The notes: generated from the letters alone by a model not told the origin. Counted from the first letter of the stretch, positions 16,360 through 23,263 are shown. The stretch: 36,945 bases of DNA from an uncultured Clostridia bacterium (GCA_930971385.1 CAKNGB010000001.1:412468-449412), one strand, 5' to 3'. Program-made: numbers and translations.

Positions 16360-16387
16360 ATTATAACCGAAAAACGAAAAAAAACAA
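16360..16387 (-). promoter_or_regulatory. Promoter of the ywlE-rpiB-gap operon
   Basis: On the minus strand, -35 TTGTTT (16382-16387) is followed after 16 bp by a consensus -10 TATAAT (16360-16365). The -35 is weak, and this is one of only two placed promoters in the window without a 17-bp spacer. Confidence 0.6.
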
Positions 16388-16439
16388 ACTATTTTCACGC
16401 TGTTTACAAAAATTATTTAAACTTTCTTCCAAAAAATAT

Positions 16440-16469
16440 TTGACAATTAATATATATTTTAATTAAAAT
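16440..16469 (+). promoter_or_regulatory. Promoter of the gene at 16487
   Basis: A perfect -35 TTGACA (16440-16445) is followed after 18 bp by -10 TAAAAT (16464-16469). Start of transcription would be about ten bases before the AAGGAG ribosome binding site. Confidence 0.7.
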
Positions 16470-16486
16470 ATAATTAAGGAGAAAAT

Positions 16487-16924
16487 ATGACAAGTTTAAT
16501 GGATGTTCCAGAACTAAGAAGAGTGTGCCTCGCTTGGCTTAAAAAATACGAAAAAATGAAAGCGCCACATGGCAACATACAATATCTTTTAACTGATGAT
16601 ATCCTCCTATACTTACACAGCCTTTTTGAGATTGAGATTGATGAAGTGTGGGAAAAATGCAAACATAAATATCCTAAAATTGAAAAGGAGTGGAAAGAGC
16701 GCGACCTTGTTATGCGTCTAACAAAACTCATTAAATTCAGTGACTTTGAAGGAATAACAATAAATGATGGACTGATAAACTATCAAAGGCGTGGCGAAGA
16801 TTATTTTGAAGATTTAGAGTGCGACATAAATAAAGAAGATTTATCTCGCCTATTAAAGAAAAATTTCATTGTTAAAGAAAAAAACAAGCAATACCTTTTA
16901 AGGCTAAGAAGCGACCTTCAATAG
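16487..16924 (+). CDS. Unknown small soluble protein
   Basis: The 145-residue protein has no signal peptide or membrane segment and I do not recognise its family. It is largely helical and charged, with aromatic- and Cys-containing helices (RRVCLAWLKKYEKMK, VWEKCKHKYPKIEKEWKERD). The C-terminal part, INKEDLSRLLKKNFIVKEKNKQYLLRLRSDL, has the helix-turn-hairpin look of a small winged-helix domain. That is only an impression. It has its own promoter, an AAGGAG site 5-6 bases before the ATG, and a strong terminator after it, so it is a single-gene transcription unit. Codon use is like its neighbours. Confidence 0.8.
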   Translation: MTSLMDVPELRRVCLAWLKKYEKMKAPHGNIQYLLTDDILLYLHSLFEIEIDEVWEKCKHKYPKIEKEWKERDLVMRLTKLIKFSDFEGITINDGLINYQRRGEDYFEDLECDINKEDLSRLLKKNFIVKEKNKQYLLRLRSDLQ

Positions 16925-16942
16925 TACATATAAATTAAACAC

Positions 16943-16969
16943 AGGATAGAAAACTCTATCCTATTTTTT
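16943..16969 (+). terminator. Terminator of the gene at 16487
   Basis: An 8-bp stem, AGGATAGA with TCTATCCT, closes a 4-base loop and is followed by an A and six T residues. Confidence 0.85.
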
Positions 16970-17025
16970 GCCAAAACTTGCTCATCATTTGTGATTTAAA
17001 AAATTCAATTTAGTTTGCAAAACAT

Positions 17026-17054
17026 TTGACCGAAAAATCTATAAATGCTAAAAT
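17026..17054 (+). promoter_or_regulatory. Promoter of the flavin reductase-rubredoxin gene
   Basis: -35 TTGACC (17026-17031) is followed after 17 bp by -10 TAAAAT (17049-17054). Confidence 0.85.
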
Positions 17055-17072
17055 ACTTAAAAGGAGAAATTT

Positions 17073-17678
17073 ATGAATGTGATGTTTAATATTTCATATG
17101 GTCTATACATATTAACAGCAAAAACAGAAAAACTTAACGGCTGTGTTATTAATGCTCTGTCGCAAGTGACCTCAACCCCAAACAGAATTATGATTGCGGT
17201 TAACAAAAACAACTTTACTTGCGAGCAAATCTTGAAAACAAAAAAATTCAATGTTTCCATTTTAAATGAAGAGGCAAACTTTGATTTAATTAAAAGATTT
17301 GGTTTTTCAAGTGGTAAAAACATAAATAAGTTTGACGATTTTGCAAACTATGAAATCGCTGAAAACGGCATACCTTTTATAACGCAAGGAACAAATTCAT
17401 ATATATCAGCAGAAGTGGTTGAAGTTCGCGATTTAGGCACGCATTATGAATTTTTGGCTGAAGTTGTGGCTGAGGTTTCTTTAAACAACATTCCGTCAAT
17501 CACCTATTCTTATTATCAATCTAACATAAAGCCAAAAACGCCAACATCCACACAAAAAAAGGTGGTCTACATTTGCTCTGTTTGCGGTTATGTTTATGAG
17601 GGTGACCCACTTCCTGATGATTTTATTTGCCCATTGTGCTGGCACGATGCAAAATATTTTGTGCGAAGTGAGATTTAA
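17073..17678 (+). CDS. Flavin reductase-rubredoxin fusion (high-molecular-weight rubredoxin type)
   Basis: The 201-residue protein joins an N-terminal FMN-binding split-barrel flavin reductase domain (about residues 1-150; YGLYILTAKTEKLNGCVINALSQVTSTPNRIMIAVNK) to a C-terminal rubredoxin-like iron site (residues 164-201). The iron ligands are Cys168, Cys171, Cys186 and Cys189. In anaerobes this fusion passes electrons from NAD(P)H to oxygen- or peroxide-reducing partners such as flavodiiron proteins. The partner is not in the window. The rubredoxin part is shorter than a free rubredoxin and closer in length to the rubrerythrin tail. The Gly normally after CPxC is replaced by Trp190. AAGGAG precedes the ATG. 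It is a single-gene unit between two terminators. Confidence 0.9.
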   Translation: MNVMFNISYGLYILTAKTEKLNGCVINALSQVTSTPNRIMIAVNKNNFTCEQILKTKKFNVSILNEEANFDLIKRFGFSSGKNINKFDDFANYEIAENGIPFITQGTNSYISAEVVEVRDLGTHYEFLAEVVAEVSLNNIPSITYSYYQSNIKPKTPTSTQKKVVYICSVCGYVYEGDPLPDDFICPLCWHDAKYFVRSEI

Positions 17679-17695
17679 AAATTATTAATAATAAC

Positions 17696-17730
17696 AAAAA
17701 AAATGGTGACATTAAGTTTACCATTTTTTC
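17696..17730 (+). terminator. Bidirectional terminator between the rubredoxin fusion and rsfS
   Basis: AAAAAATGGTGA pairs with TTACCATTTTTT (17698-17709 and 17718-17729). The A- and T-tracts make it symmetrical, and it separates two converging genes. Confidence 0.85.
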
Positions 17731-18051
17731 TTATTTATTTGAATTTATAAGTTTCAATTTCATTGGCTTATAAAGTTTGTCGAGGTTATATTTTTCACGC
17801 ACTTTTGGCAAAAATATGTGAAGAGTGAGTTTTTCAAAATCAAACACAATCCACTCGCCTTTGTTGTAGCCTTCAATCTTTTCAGAGTAGTCATACTTTT
17901 CTTTAAGGAGGTCAGAAACCGCCTTGCTTGTTTGCGCACTCATGGAAGAGGCAATCACAACATATCTATCCTCGTTAGATAAATTATAAACTGAAATGTT
18001 TTTCAATTTATTATCTTCCAATGTTTTAACAAATTCGTTTAAATCTATCAT
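17731..18051 (-). CDS. rsfS: Ribosomal silencing factor RsfS
   Basis: RsfS binds L14 on the 50S subunit and blocks joining with 30S during nutrient limitation. The 106-residue protein shows the DUF143/Iojap pattern: NISVYNLSNEDRYVVIASSMSAQTSKAVSDLLKEKY, then the conserved EGYNKGEWIVFDFEKLTLHIFLPKVREKYNLDKLYKP. Length fits the family. There is no ribosome binding site. Instead a strong promoter ends six bases before the ATG, so the message is probably leaderless. The gene normally lies directly after nadD and yqeK, but here both are missing from the neighbourhood. Confidence 0.94.
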   Translation of the reverse strand: MIDLNEFVKTLEDNKLKNISVYNLSNEDRYVVIASSMSAQTSKAVSDLLKEKYDYSEKIEGYNKGEWIVFDFEKLTLHIFLPKVREKYNLDKLYKPMKLKLINSNK

Positions 18052-18057
18052 AAGAAA

Positions 18058-18086
18058 ATTTTACCAACTTTTTTCTAAATTGTCAA
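18058..18086 (-). promoter_or_regulatory. rsfS promoter placed for a leaderless message
   Basis: On the minus strand, a perfect -35 TTGACA (18081-18086) is followed after 17 bp by -10 TAAAAT (18058-18063). The rsfS ATG begins seven bases after the -10, so transcription should start at or next to the A of the start codon. Confidence 0.85.
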
Positions 18087-18129
18087 GGAAAAATGGTTAA
18101 ACAACCGCTAATTTGTCAAAAATTTTCAC

Positions 18130-18933
18130 ATGAGAAAAATTAATTTTATCTTTCAAGAGGTTTTGAAGTTTCTTTTAATCTTCCTTTTGATGTTTGTTTG
18201 GATTAGGTATTTTTTAAGAAGTCTGTGGTTGGCGATTTTGGTTTCGACTCTTGTTTCCGCTGTTGTTTACGCAGTTTTATACTTCATTTTCCGCAAAAAA
18301 AAGAATAAAGAAGGCTTGAAAATCAGGGAAAAAGAGGATGCCGAAAATATGTTTTTATCGCTTGCGTGCAACGAAAAAAGAATGAATTTTTTTGCAGAAC
18401 TAGCCTTAAAAAAGCATAAGGATGTGAGAAGATATAGTAAATACATTCTAATCACGCACGAAAACAAAACAAAAACCCTCCTATATCCGAAAATGGACTT
18501 TGAAAGTTTAACCATTCAAAAGTTTTTGGAAATATATAACGCTGTGAAAGGAAAGGCAGAGAAAGTTGTCATACTTTGCCATTCTTTCGACAAAGATGTG
18601 AAAGCGTTTGCCAATAATTTTGACATCTACTTTCTCATTCTCGACCGCTTTGACACCTATCAAAATCTATATAAATTCTATAACTTTTTTCCAGAGGTAA
18701 AAGAGAGATATAAAAAAGACAAAATGCTTTCATTTAAAGATTTTGTGGCGTATTCGTTTAATAAAAAAAGAGCGAAAGGCTATCTCCTCTCCGCTTTTTT
18801 ATTAGTGCTTTCCGCGCTTTTCGTGCGCACCACAATTTACTACTGCATTTCTGCCACCATTCTCATCATCTTTGCCATAATTTCAAGATACAACAACATC
18901 TTTAATTTTAAAGACAATGGCGAGGTTTTGTAA
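18130..18933 (+). CDS. Membrane protein of unknown function with a cytoplasmic central domain
   Basis: The 267-residue protein has two N-terminal membrane helices (about residues 10-27 and 31-53) and two C-terminal ones (about 216-232 and 235-252), with a charged domain between. The central domain alternates strands and helices (YSKYILITHENKTKTLLYPKMDF, KAEKVVILCHSFDKDVKAFANNFDIYFLILDRFD). That pattern faintly recalls the PD-(D/E)XK nuclease-like fold, but no catalytic motif can be pinned down. No ribosome binding site and no good promoter are seen before the ATG. An in-frame stop seven codons upstream rules out a longer start. It interrupts the usual yhbY-nadD-yqeK-rsfS cluster. Confidence 0.7.
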   Translation: MRKINFIFQEVLKFLLIFLLMFVWIRYFLRSLWLAILVSTLVSAVVYAVLYFIFRKKKNKEGLKIREKEDAENMFLSLACNEKRMNFFAELALKKHKDVRRYSKYILITHENKTKTLLYPKMDFESLTIQKFLEIYNAVKGKAEKVVILCHSFDKDVKAFANNFDIYFLILDRFDTYQNLYKFYNFFPEVKERYKKDKMLSFKDFVAYSFNKKRAKGYLLSAFLLVLSALFVRTTIYYCISATILIIFAIISRYNNIFNFKDNGEVL

Positions 18934-18969
18934 TTTAATTTTAAATAAAAATAGACCAAAAATTTCAAA

Positions 18970-19266
18970 TTATGGTAATTCAATATGTTTAAAGTTTTTG
19001 CGAGTTGATTTTTTATATAAAATAATTATTGCACCAATAACTTGAACCACATCAGAATTTGTGGCGCTCGACAAACTGTTTGCCACTTCTTTTGCCGTTA
19101 AATCGCAATTTTTAAGCACTTTAATTTTCACAATTTCGCGCGCTTCCAAAAGAAGATTGACCGAAGTTATCAAGTTCTCCGACAACCCCTCTTTTCCAAC
19201 TTGAACCACTGGGTCAAGCGCATTGCCAAGCCCTCTTAAATATGCTCTTTGTTTTGTTGTTATCAT
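18970..19266 (-). CDS. yhbY: YhbY-type RNA-binding protein of ribosome assembly
   Basis: The 98-residue protein carries the CRS1-YhbY (CRM) domain: MITTKQRAYLRGLGNALDPVVQVGKEGLSENLITSVNLLLEAREIVKIKVL, then TAKEVANSLSSATNSDVVQVIGAIIILYKKS. The family's GKxG motif appears here as GKEG. The domain binds RNA and is associated with 50S precursors. I use the ATG at 19266 because a GGAGGAG site lies directly upstream and the homology begins there; a longer frame to 19296 would run through an inverted repeat. It follows obg by 55 bp, a pairing kept in many Firmicutes. Confidence 0.93.
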   Translation of the reverse strand: MITTKQRAYLRGLGNALDPVVQVGKEGLSENLITSVNLLLEAREIVKIKVLKNCDLTAKEVANSLSSATNSDVVQVIGAIIILYKKSTRKNFKHIELP

Positions 19267-19282
19267 ATACTCCTCCATATGC

Positions 19283-19309
19283 GGTGTAGTATGCATTGCA
19301 TATCACACC
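19283..19309. repeat. 27-bp inverted repeat between obg and yhbY
   Basis: GGTGTAGTATGCA and its near-complement TGCATATCACACC (sharing the central bases) form a dyad with 11 matching base pairs, one G-U and one mismatch. No T-tract follows in either direction, so it is not a standard terminator. It lies just ahead of the yhbY ribosome binding site and could be an operator or an RNA processing hairpin. Similar half-sites recur near 23161-23213. Confidence 0.6.
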
Positions 19310-19321
19310 ATATTTTGTGTT

Positions 19322-20593
19322 TTATTCTTCATAAATAAACGACAAATCTTTGATTATCACAGTGTCGCCATTTTTCATGCCTCTTTCTTTTAACATATCA
19401 ATAACACCCATTTCTTTCAATCTTGTTTGGAAATATGCAAAAGATTTTGGGTCGGAAATAACAACACCTCGAACAAAACTTTCAATTCTTCCGCCATAAA
19501 CTTCGAAAGAACCGTCATCATTTCGTTTAATTTCAATGGAGGAAACATCCTTTTTGTCGAAGTCAAATTCTTCCACTTGAAGAGGCGCTGTTTTTGGAAT
19601 TTTTTTCAAGTTTTCAAGTATCTTCTTTTTAAGTTCCTCTACCCCTTGGAAAGTGAAGGAAGAAAGGCAGATATAGTCTTTAATTTTAAACTTTTTCACA
19701 AACTTTTCAATCTTCTTATTTCTCTCTTCTTCACTAATTAAGTCGCATTTTGAAAAGACGATAATTTGTTTTAAAGTGGTCAGTTTTTTACTGTATTTTT
19801 CAAGTTCCTTATTGATAATTTCATAGTCGCTTTCAATGTTTCTGCCTTCACTTTCTGAAATGTCGATAAGATGAACGATGAGGCGAACACGCTCGATATG
19901 CTTCAAAAAGTAATGCCCAAGCCCAAGCCCTTCGCTTGCGCCTTCAATAAGCCCAGGAATGTCTGCAACCACAAAACTTTCGCCCAAAACTTCGCAAACG
20001 CCAAGATTTGGATATATGGTTGTGAAAGGATAGTTGGCGATTTTTGGATTGGCATTTGAAATGACCGAAAGTAAGGTGCTTTTGCCAACATTTGGAAAAC
20101 CAACAAGCCCAACATCTGCAATTGTTTTAAGTTCCAAAATAACCTCTTTGCCTTGCACCACTTCGCCAAGTTGTGAGTAGGCTGGCGCTTGCTTAATAGA
20201 GGATTTATAATAGTTATTTCCATGCCCGCCTCCTCCACCGCGAAGAGCCACAAACTCGGCTCCGTTTTCGCTTAAATCGGCAATGATTTTGTCTGTTTTA
20301 GGGTTTATTAAAACCGTTCCCGTTGGCACCAAGATGATTTCGTCTTTACCGCTTTTTCCTGTTTGATTTTTCTTTGCTCCGTCTGCACCATTTTCTGCCA
20401 CAAACTTCTTTTTAAAGCGGAAAGAATAAAGCGTGTTCATCTCGTCGGTCGCCTTAAAAATTATGCTACCACCTCTTCCGCCGTCGCCACCGTCTGGGCC
20501 ACCATTAGCAGTTTGAGCATTGCGCAAAAAAGAGACGGCACCTTTGCCACCATTCCCTGCTTTAACAAAAATTTTCACTCTATCAAGAAACAT
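19322..20593 (-). CDS. obg: GTPase Obg/CgtA
   Basis: Obg is an essential GTPase of 50S assembly, stress control and sporulation onset. The 423-residue protein has the glycine-rich Obg fold (residues 1-158; NGGPDGGDGGRGG and RGGGGGHGNNYY), the G domain with G1 GFPNVGKST (165-173), G2 YPFTT and G3 DIPG (211-214), and a C-terminal OCT domain (about 345-423; DGSFEVYGGRIESFVRG). The G4 motif, usually NKxD, reads SKCD (281-284). The start has a GAGGG site. The upstream gap of 115 bp to nth holds only a weak promoter candidate (TTAAAA, 17 bp, TATAAA), so co-transcription with nth is possible. Confidence 0.96.
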   Translation of the reverse strand: MFLDRVKIFVKAGNGGKGAVSFLRNAQTANGGPDGGDGGRGGSIIFKATDEMNTLYSFRFKKKFVAENGADGAKKNQTGKSGKDEIILVPTGTVLINPKTDKIIADLSENGAEFVALRGGGGGHGNNYYKSSIKQAPAYSQLGEVVQGKEVILELKTIADVGLVGFPNVGKSTLLSVISNANPKIANYPFTTIYPNLGVCEVLGESFVVADIPGLIEGASEGLGLGHYFLKHIERVRLIVHLIDISESEGRNIESDYEIINKELEKYSKKLTTLKQIIVFSKCDLISEEERNKKIEKFVKKFKIKDYICLSSFTFQGVEELKKKILENLKKIPKTAPLQVEEFDFDKKDVSSIEIKRNDDGSFEVYGGRIESFVRGVVISDPKSFAYFQTRLKEMGVIDMLKERGMKNGDTVIIKDLSFIYEE

Positions 20594-20708
20594 ATTCCCT
20601 CGCTTTTATTATGTGTTTTCTTTCGTTTTTTAGTTATCTTGTTCTTATTTTTATAAACATCTTTTACTACTCTTTTAATAGCATAAATTAACAAAACTTT
20701 TTTGTCAT

Positions 20709-21335
20709 TTATTGCGACTTTTTCTTTTCCTTGCAGAAAGAGAAAAACGGGCAATCTTTGCAATCTGGCTTAATTGCTTTACATTTATATCGCCCAAAAA
20801 GCACAAGTTGAAAGTGAAGCTTCGACCACCTATCTTTTGGAAATTTTTTCTTTAAAGCTTCCTCGCACTTGTGTGGATCGTCAGTTTTCACAATTCCTAA
20901 ACGATTAGACAGCCTTAACACATGAGTGTCAACAGCAATCGCGTCTCCGCCAAAAGCCTCTGAAATCATGACATTTGCCGTTTTTCTGCCCACGCCTGCA
21001 AGTGAGCATAGGTCGTCGAAATTGGATGGCACCTCGCCATTGAAGCGTTCCAAAATGTCCTTGCTTGCTTTTTTAATGGAAAGCGCCTTGTTGTGATAAA
21101 ACCCACATGAGTGGATAAGTTTTTCCAGCATTTCCAAAGGCATTTCGGCAAAATCTTTTGGTGTGTTATATTTTCTGAAAAGTTCCTCTGTCACCATGTT
21201 GACGCGTTTATCTGTGCATTGTGCAGATAAAATCACCGCCACCAAAAGTTCAAATGGCGAATTAAATTTAAGTTCGCAATTAGGATTTGGAAACATTTTA
21301 TCAAGTTCATTTAAAATAATTTCGCTATTTTTCAT
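20709..21335 (-). CDS. nth: Endonuclease III
   Basis: The base excision repair glycosylase/AP lyase removes oxidised pyrimidines. The 208-residue length is standard. The helix-hairpin-helix LAGVGRKTANVM holds catalytic Lys118, and the following VDTHVLRLSNRLG holds Asp136. Four cysteines (185, 192, 195, 201; spacing C-X6-C-X2-C-X5-C) bind the [4Fe-4S] cluster. Its own promoter lies 35 bases upstream, and the ribosome binding site (GGTGAG) is weak. Confidence 0.96.
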   Translation of the reverse strand: MKNSEIILNELDKMFPNPNCELKFNSPFELLVAVILSAQCTDKRVNMVTEELFRKYNTPKDFAEMPLEMLEKLIHSCGFYHNKALSIKKASKDILERFNGEVPSNFDDLCSLAGVGRKTANVMISEAFGGDAIAVDTHVLRLSNRLGIVKTDDPHKCEEALKKKFPKDRWSKLHFQLVLFGRYKCKAIKPDCKDCPFFSFCKEKKKSQ

Positions 21336-21369
21336 ACATACTCACCAAAATCTTTAAAAAATCACGATA

Positions 21370-21398
21370 AGAATAACATATTCGTCAAATTTTGTCAA
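21370..21398 (-). promoter_or_regulatory. Promoter of nth
   Basis: On the minus strand, a perfect -35 TTGACA (21393-21398) is followed after 17 bp by -10 TATTCT (21370-21375). Confidence 0.75.
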
Positions 21399-21427
21399 AT
21401 AAAGTGTTTTCATATTATCAAATTCAT

Positions 21428-21456
21428 TTGCTTAAATTATGAAAAAGTGTTAATAT
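21428..21456 (+). promoter_or_regulatory. Promoter of the degV-SDR pair
   Basis: -35 TTGCTT (21428-21433) is followed after 17 bp by -10 TAATAT (21451-21456). An overlapping TATAAT lies three bases further on with a 20-bp spacer. Either gives a start near 21462-21466. Confidence 0.6.
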
Positions 21457-21464
21457 AATCAAGG

Positions 21465-21516
21465 TCGGCAAATAAATATATATTAATAGTAAGTTTCAAA
21501 TATTTGCTGATTTTTT
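21465..21516 (+). terminator. Terminator-like hairpin in the degV 5' leader
   Basis: TCGGCAAATA (21465-21474) pairs with TATTTGCTGA (21501-21510), ten pairs including one G-U, around a 26-base AT-rich loop. Six T residues follow, then the AAGGAG ribosome binding site of degV. It lies at the very 5' end of the predicted message, so it may act as an attenuator or as a 5' stabiliser. Confidence 0.6.
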
Positions 21517-21528
21517 AAGGAGAAAATT

Positions 21529-22368
21529 ATGATTAAAATTATGGTAGATAGTGCGTCATACATCGAAAAAGATTATGCATTAAAACACGACATCACAATC
21601 GTGCCTCTTAAAGTGTTATATAAAGGCACAGAATTTGAAGAGGGCTCGCCGGGAGAATTTGACGAGTTTTTTGAGGATTTCACAAAAACAAAGATATTTC
21701 CAAAAACAAGCCAACCATCAGTCGAAAGGTTCACAGAAGAATTTAATAAAGCAATCGACAATGGCAATGAGGTTTTGCTTTTCACAATAAGTTCCGCTCT
21801 TTCTGGAACATACAATTCCGCTTGCCTTGCCCGTGAAAATTGCAAAAACAAAGATATGGTGACCGTCTATGACAGCGACGGCAACTGCCAAACCTATGCT
21901 GGATACGCTATGGACGCCGTGGAAATGCGCGACCAAGGAAAAAACGTGAAAGAAATTTTAGAGCACATTGAAAAAATTAAACATAACAGTCAAGTGTCGT
22001 TTGCTCCAGACAGTTTGGAATACCTTAAAAAAGGTGGAAGAATTGGCAAAGTGACTGCCACCCTTGGCACAATTTTGCAGTTAAAACCAATTTTAACTTT
22101 TAAAGAGGGAACTTTGGTGTGCGAGAAAAAATGCCTTGGAATGCAAAAAGCAATAGGCGACCTTATCTCTCTTATTCCAAAAAGAATTAAGCGCCTTTTT
22201 GTTTTGCATATTGCCAACACAAAGTTCTTTGAAATGCTGAAAAAGAAAGTGGATGAATTTTTAGCCAAAACCAAAGAAAAAATTGAAGTGATTGTCAGCG
22301 AAGTTGGTCCTGTTGTTGCCTCCCATGTTGGACCTGCTGTTGGGCTTAGTTGGACGGCGCTTGAGTAA
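21529..22368 (+). CDS. degV: DegV family fatty-acid-binding protein
   Basis: DegV/FakB proteins bind a fatty acid and present it to the kinase FakA for phosphorylation and use in phospholipids. The 279-residue protein starts IKIMVDSASYIEKDYALKHDITIVPLKVLYKG. It has the ligand-pocket signature TSQPSVERF, then SSALSGTYNSACLA and a middle YLKKGGRIGKVTATLGTILQLKPIL block, and ends with a GPVVASHVGPAVGLSW motif. All of these are family hallmarks. No fakA is in the window. It is followed after 49 bp by a short-chain dehydrogenase without an intervening terminator or promoter. Confidence 0.94.
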   Translation: MIKIMVDSASYIEKDYALKHDITIVPLKVLYKGTEFEEGSPGEFDEFFEDFTKTKIFPKTSQPSVERFTEEFNKAIDNGNEVLLFTISSALSGTYNSACLARENCKNKDMVTVYDSDGNCQTYAGYAMDAVEMRDQGKNVKEILEHIEKIKHNSQVSFAPDSLEYLKKGGRIGKVTATLGTILQLKPILTFKEGTLVCEKKCLGMQKAIGDLISLIPKRIKRLFVLHIANTKFFEMLKKKVDEFLAKTKEKIEVIVSEVGPVVASHVGPAVGLSWTALE

Positions 22369-22417
22369 TAGATAAAACTTTTAAACCAAATTAAAACTTA
22401 AAAACAAAGGAGAAGAT

Positions 22418-23152
22418 ATGATTAAAAAAACGGTTATCATCACTGGTGCTTCTGGAGATATTGGCAAAGCGATTGCACATAAATTTGCTGAAAACAATTT
22501 TAACCTCGCCCTTATCTCTAACAAAAACAATGTGGAATATGACGATGAGTTAAAAGAGAAATTTGATGTTGAAATTAAAAACTATAAGTTTGATGTTTCA
22601 GATTTTGCTCAAGTGGAAAATGTTTTCAACAAAATTTTTTCCGATTTCAAAAGCGTGGATGTGCTTGTTTGCAATGCTGGCATAAGTGAAAAACGCAAAC
22701 TTATTATGGATGTGTTAAACGCCGAAATCGACGAAATTGTGGATGTTAATTTAAAAGGCTCGATTGTTTGCTCTCGAGAGTTTGTTAAGCATATCATGGG
22801 CAAGCCTGGAAAGATAGTTCTCATGAGTTCGTTTGTGGCAAACTATGGTTGCGCCTGTGAAAGCGTCTATTCTGCAAGCAAAAGTGGGCTCATCGGTTTT
22901 GCTAAATCACTTGCAAATGAACTTGGAAATTTTGAAATCACTGTAAACACGGTTTGCCCTGGCTTTATCGACACCAAAATGAACAACAACCTTTCCACCG
23001 CTGAAAAGGAAGATATTGAAAGCATGACACCTCTTCAAAGACTAGGCACTGTGGAAGATGTGGCAAACGCCGTGTTTTTCCTTGCAAGCGAAAGTGGAGA
23101 TTTCATCACAGGTCAATCAATAAATGTGGATGGTGGCTACATTCCTCTTTAA
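22418..23152 (+). CDS. Short-chain dehydrogenase/reductase, FabG-like
   Basis: The 244-residue enzyme is a classical SDR that uses NAD(P)H. The cofactor loop TGASGDIG lies at residues 9-16 and the NAG motif at 86-88. The catalytic residues are Asn111, Ser138, Tyr151 and Lys155 (YSASK), and the conserved PGFIDT and the C-terminal INVDGGY are present. The closest functional class is 3-oxoacyl-ACP reductase (FabG), and pairing with a DegV-type fatty-acid-binding protein would fit lipid metabolism. Other SDR substrates cannot be excluded, because the other fab genes are not here. AAGGAG precedes the ATG. Confidence 0.9.
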   Translation: MIKKTVIITGASGDIGKAIAHKFAENNFNLALISNKNNVEYDDELKEKFDVEIKNYKFDVSDFAQVENVFNKIFSDFKSVDVLVCNAGISEKRKLIMDVLNAEIDEIVDVNLKGSIVCSREFVKHIMGKPGKIVLMSSFVANYGCACESVYSASKSGLIGFAKSLANELGNFEITVNTVCPGFIDTKMNNNLSTAEKEDIESMTPLQRLGTVEDVANAVFFLASESGDFITGQSINVDGGYIPL

Positions 23153-23160
23153 TTAAAATT

Positions 23161-23213
23161 TTGCATAACACACAACATATTGAAATAAAAAATGCATAAT
23201 ACACCATATAAAG
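23161..23213. repeat. Two direct copies of a TGCATA-nn-ACAC motif
   Basis: TTGCATAACACACAACATATTG (split here as TTGCATAACACAC and AACATATTG, 23161-23182) and ATGCATAATACACCATATAAAG (ATGCATAATACACC and ATATAAAG, 23192-23213) lie 31 bp apart in the same direction. The second copy forms part of the terminator hairpin. Related half-sites make up the inverted repeat at 19283-19309. Confidence 0.45.
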
Positions 23214-23230
23214 CGTATTATGCATTTTTT
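23187..23230 (+). terminator. Bidirectional terminator between the SDR gene and truA
   Basis: AAAAAATGCATAATAC (23187-23202) pairs with GTATTATGCATTTTTT (23215-23230) around a 12-base loop. It is A/T-flanked on both sides, and the two genes converge on it. Confidence 0.9.
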
Positions 23231-23263
23231 TGTTTTGAATTTTCCAAAAAATTTTGAATAAAA

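Noticed and set aside
18092..18142. Short ORF MVKQPLICQKFSHEKN before the membrane protein gene at 18130
   Set aside because: Only 16 codons with a weak AAGGA site. It overlaps the next gene out of frame and has no similarity to known leader peptides. It could be a chance frame.
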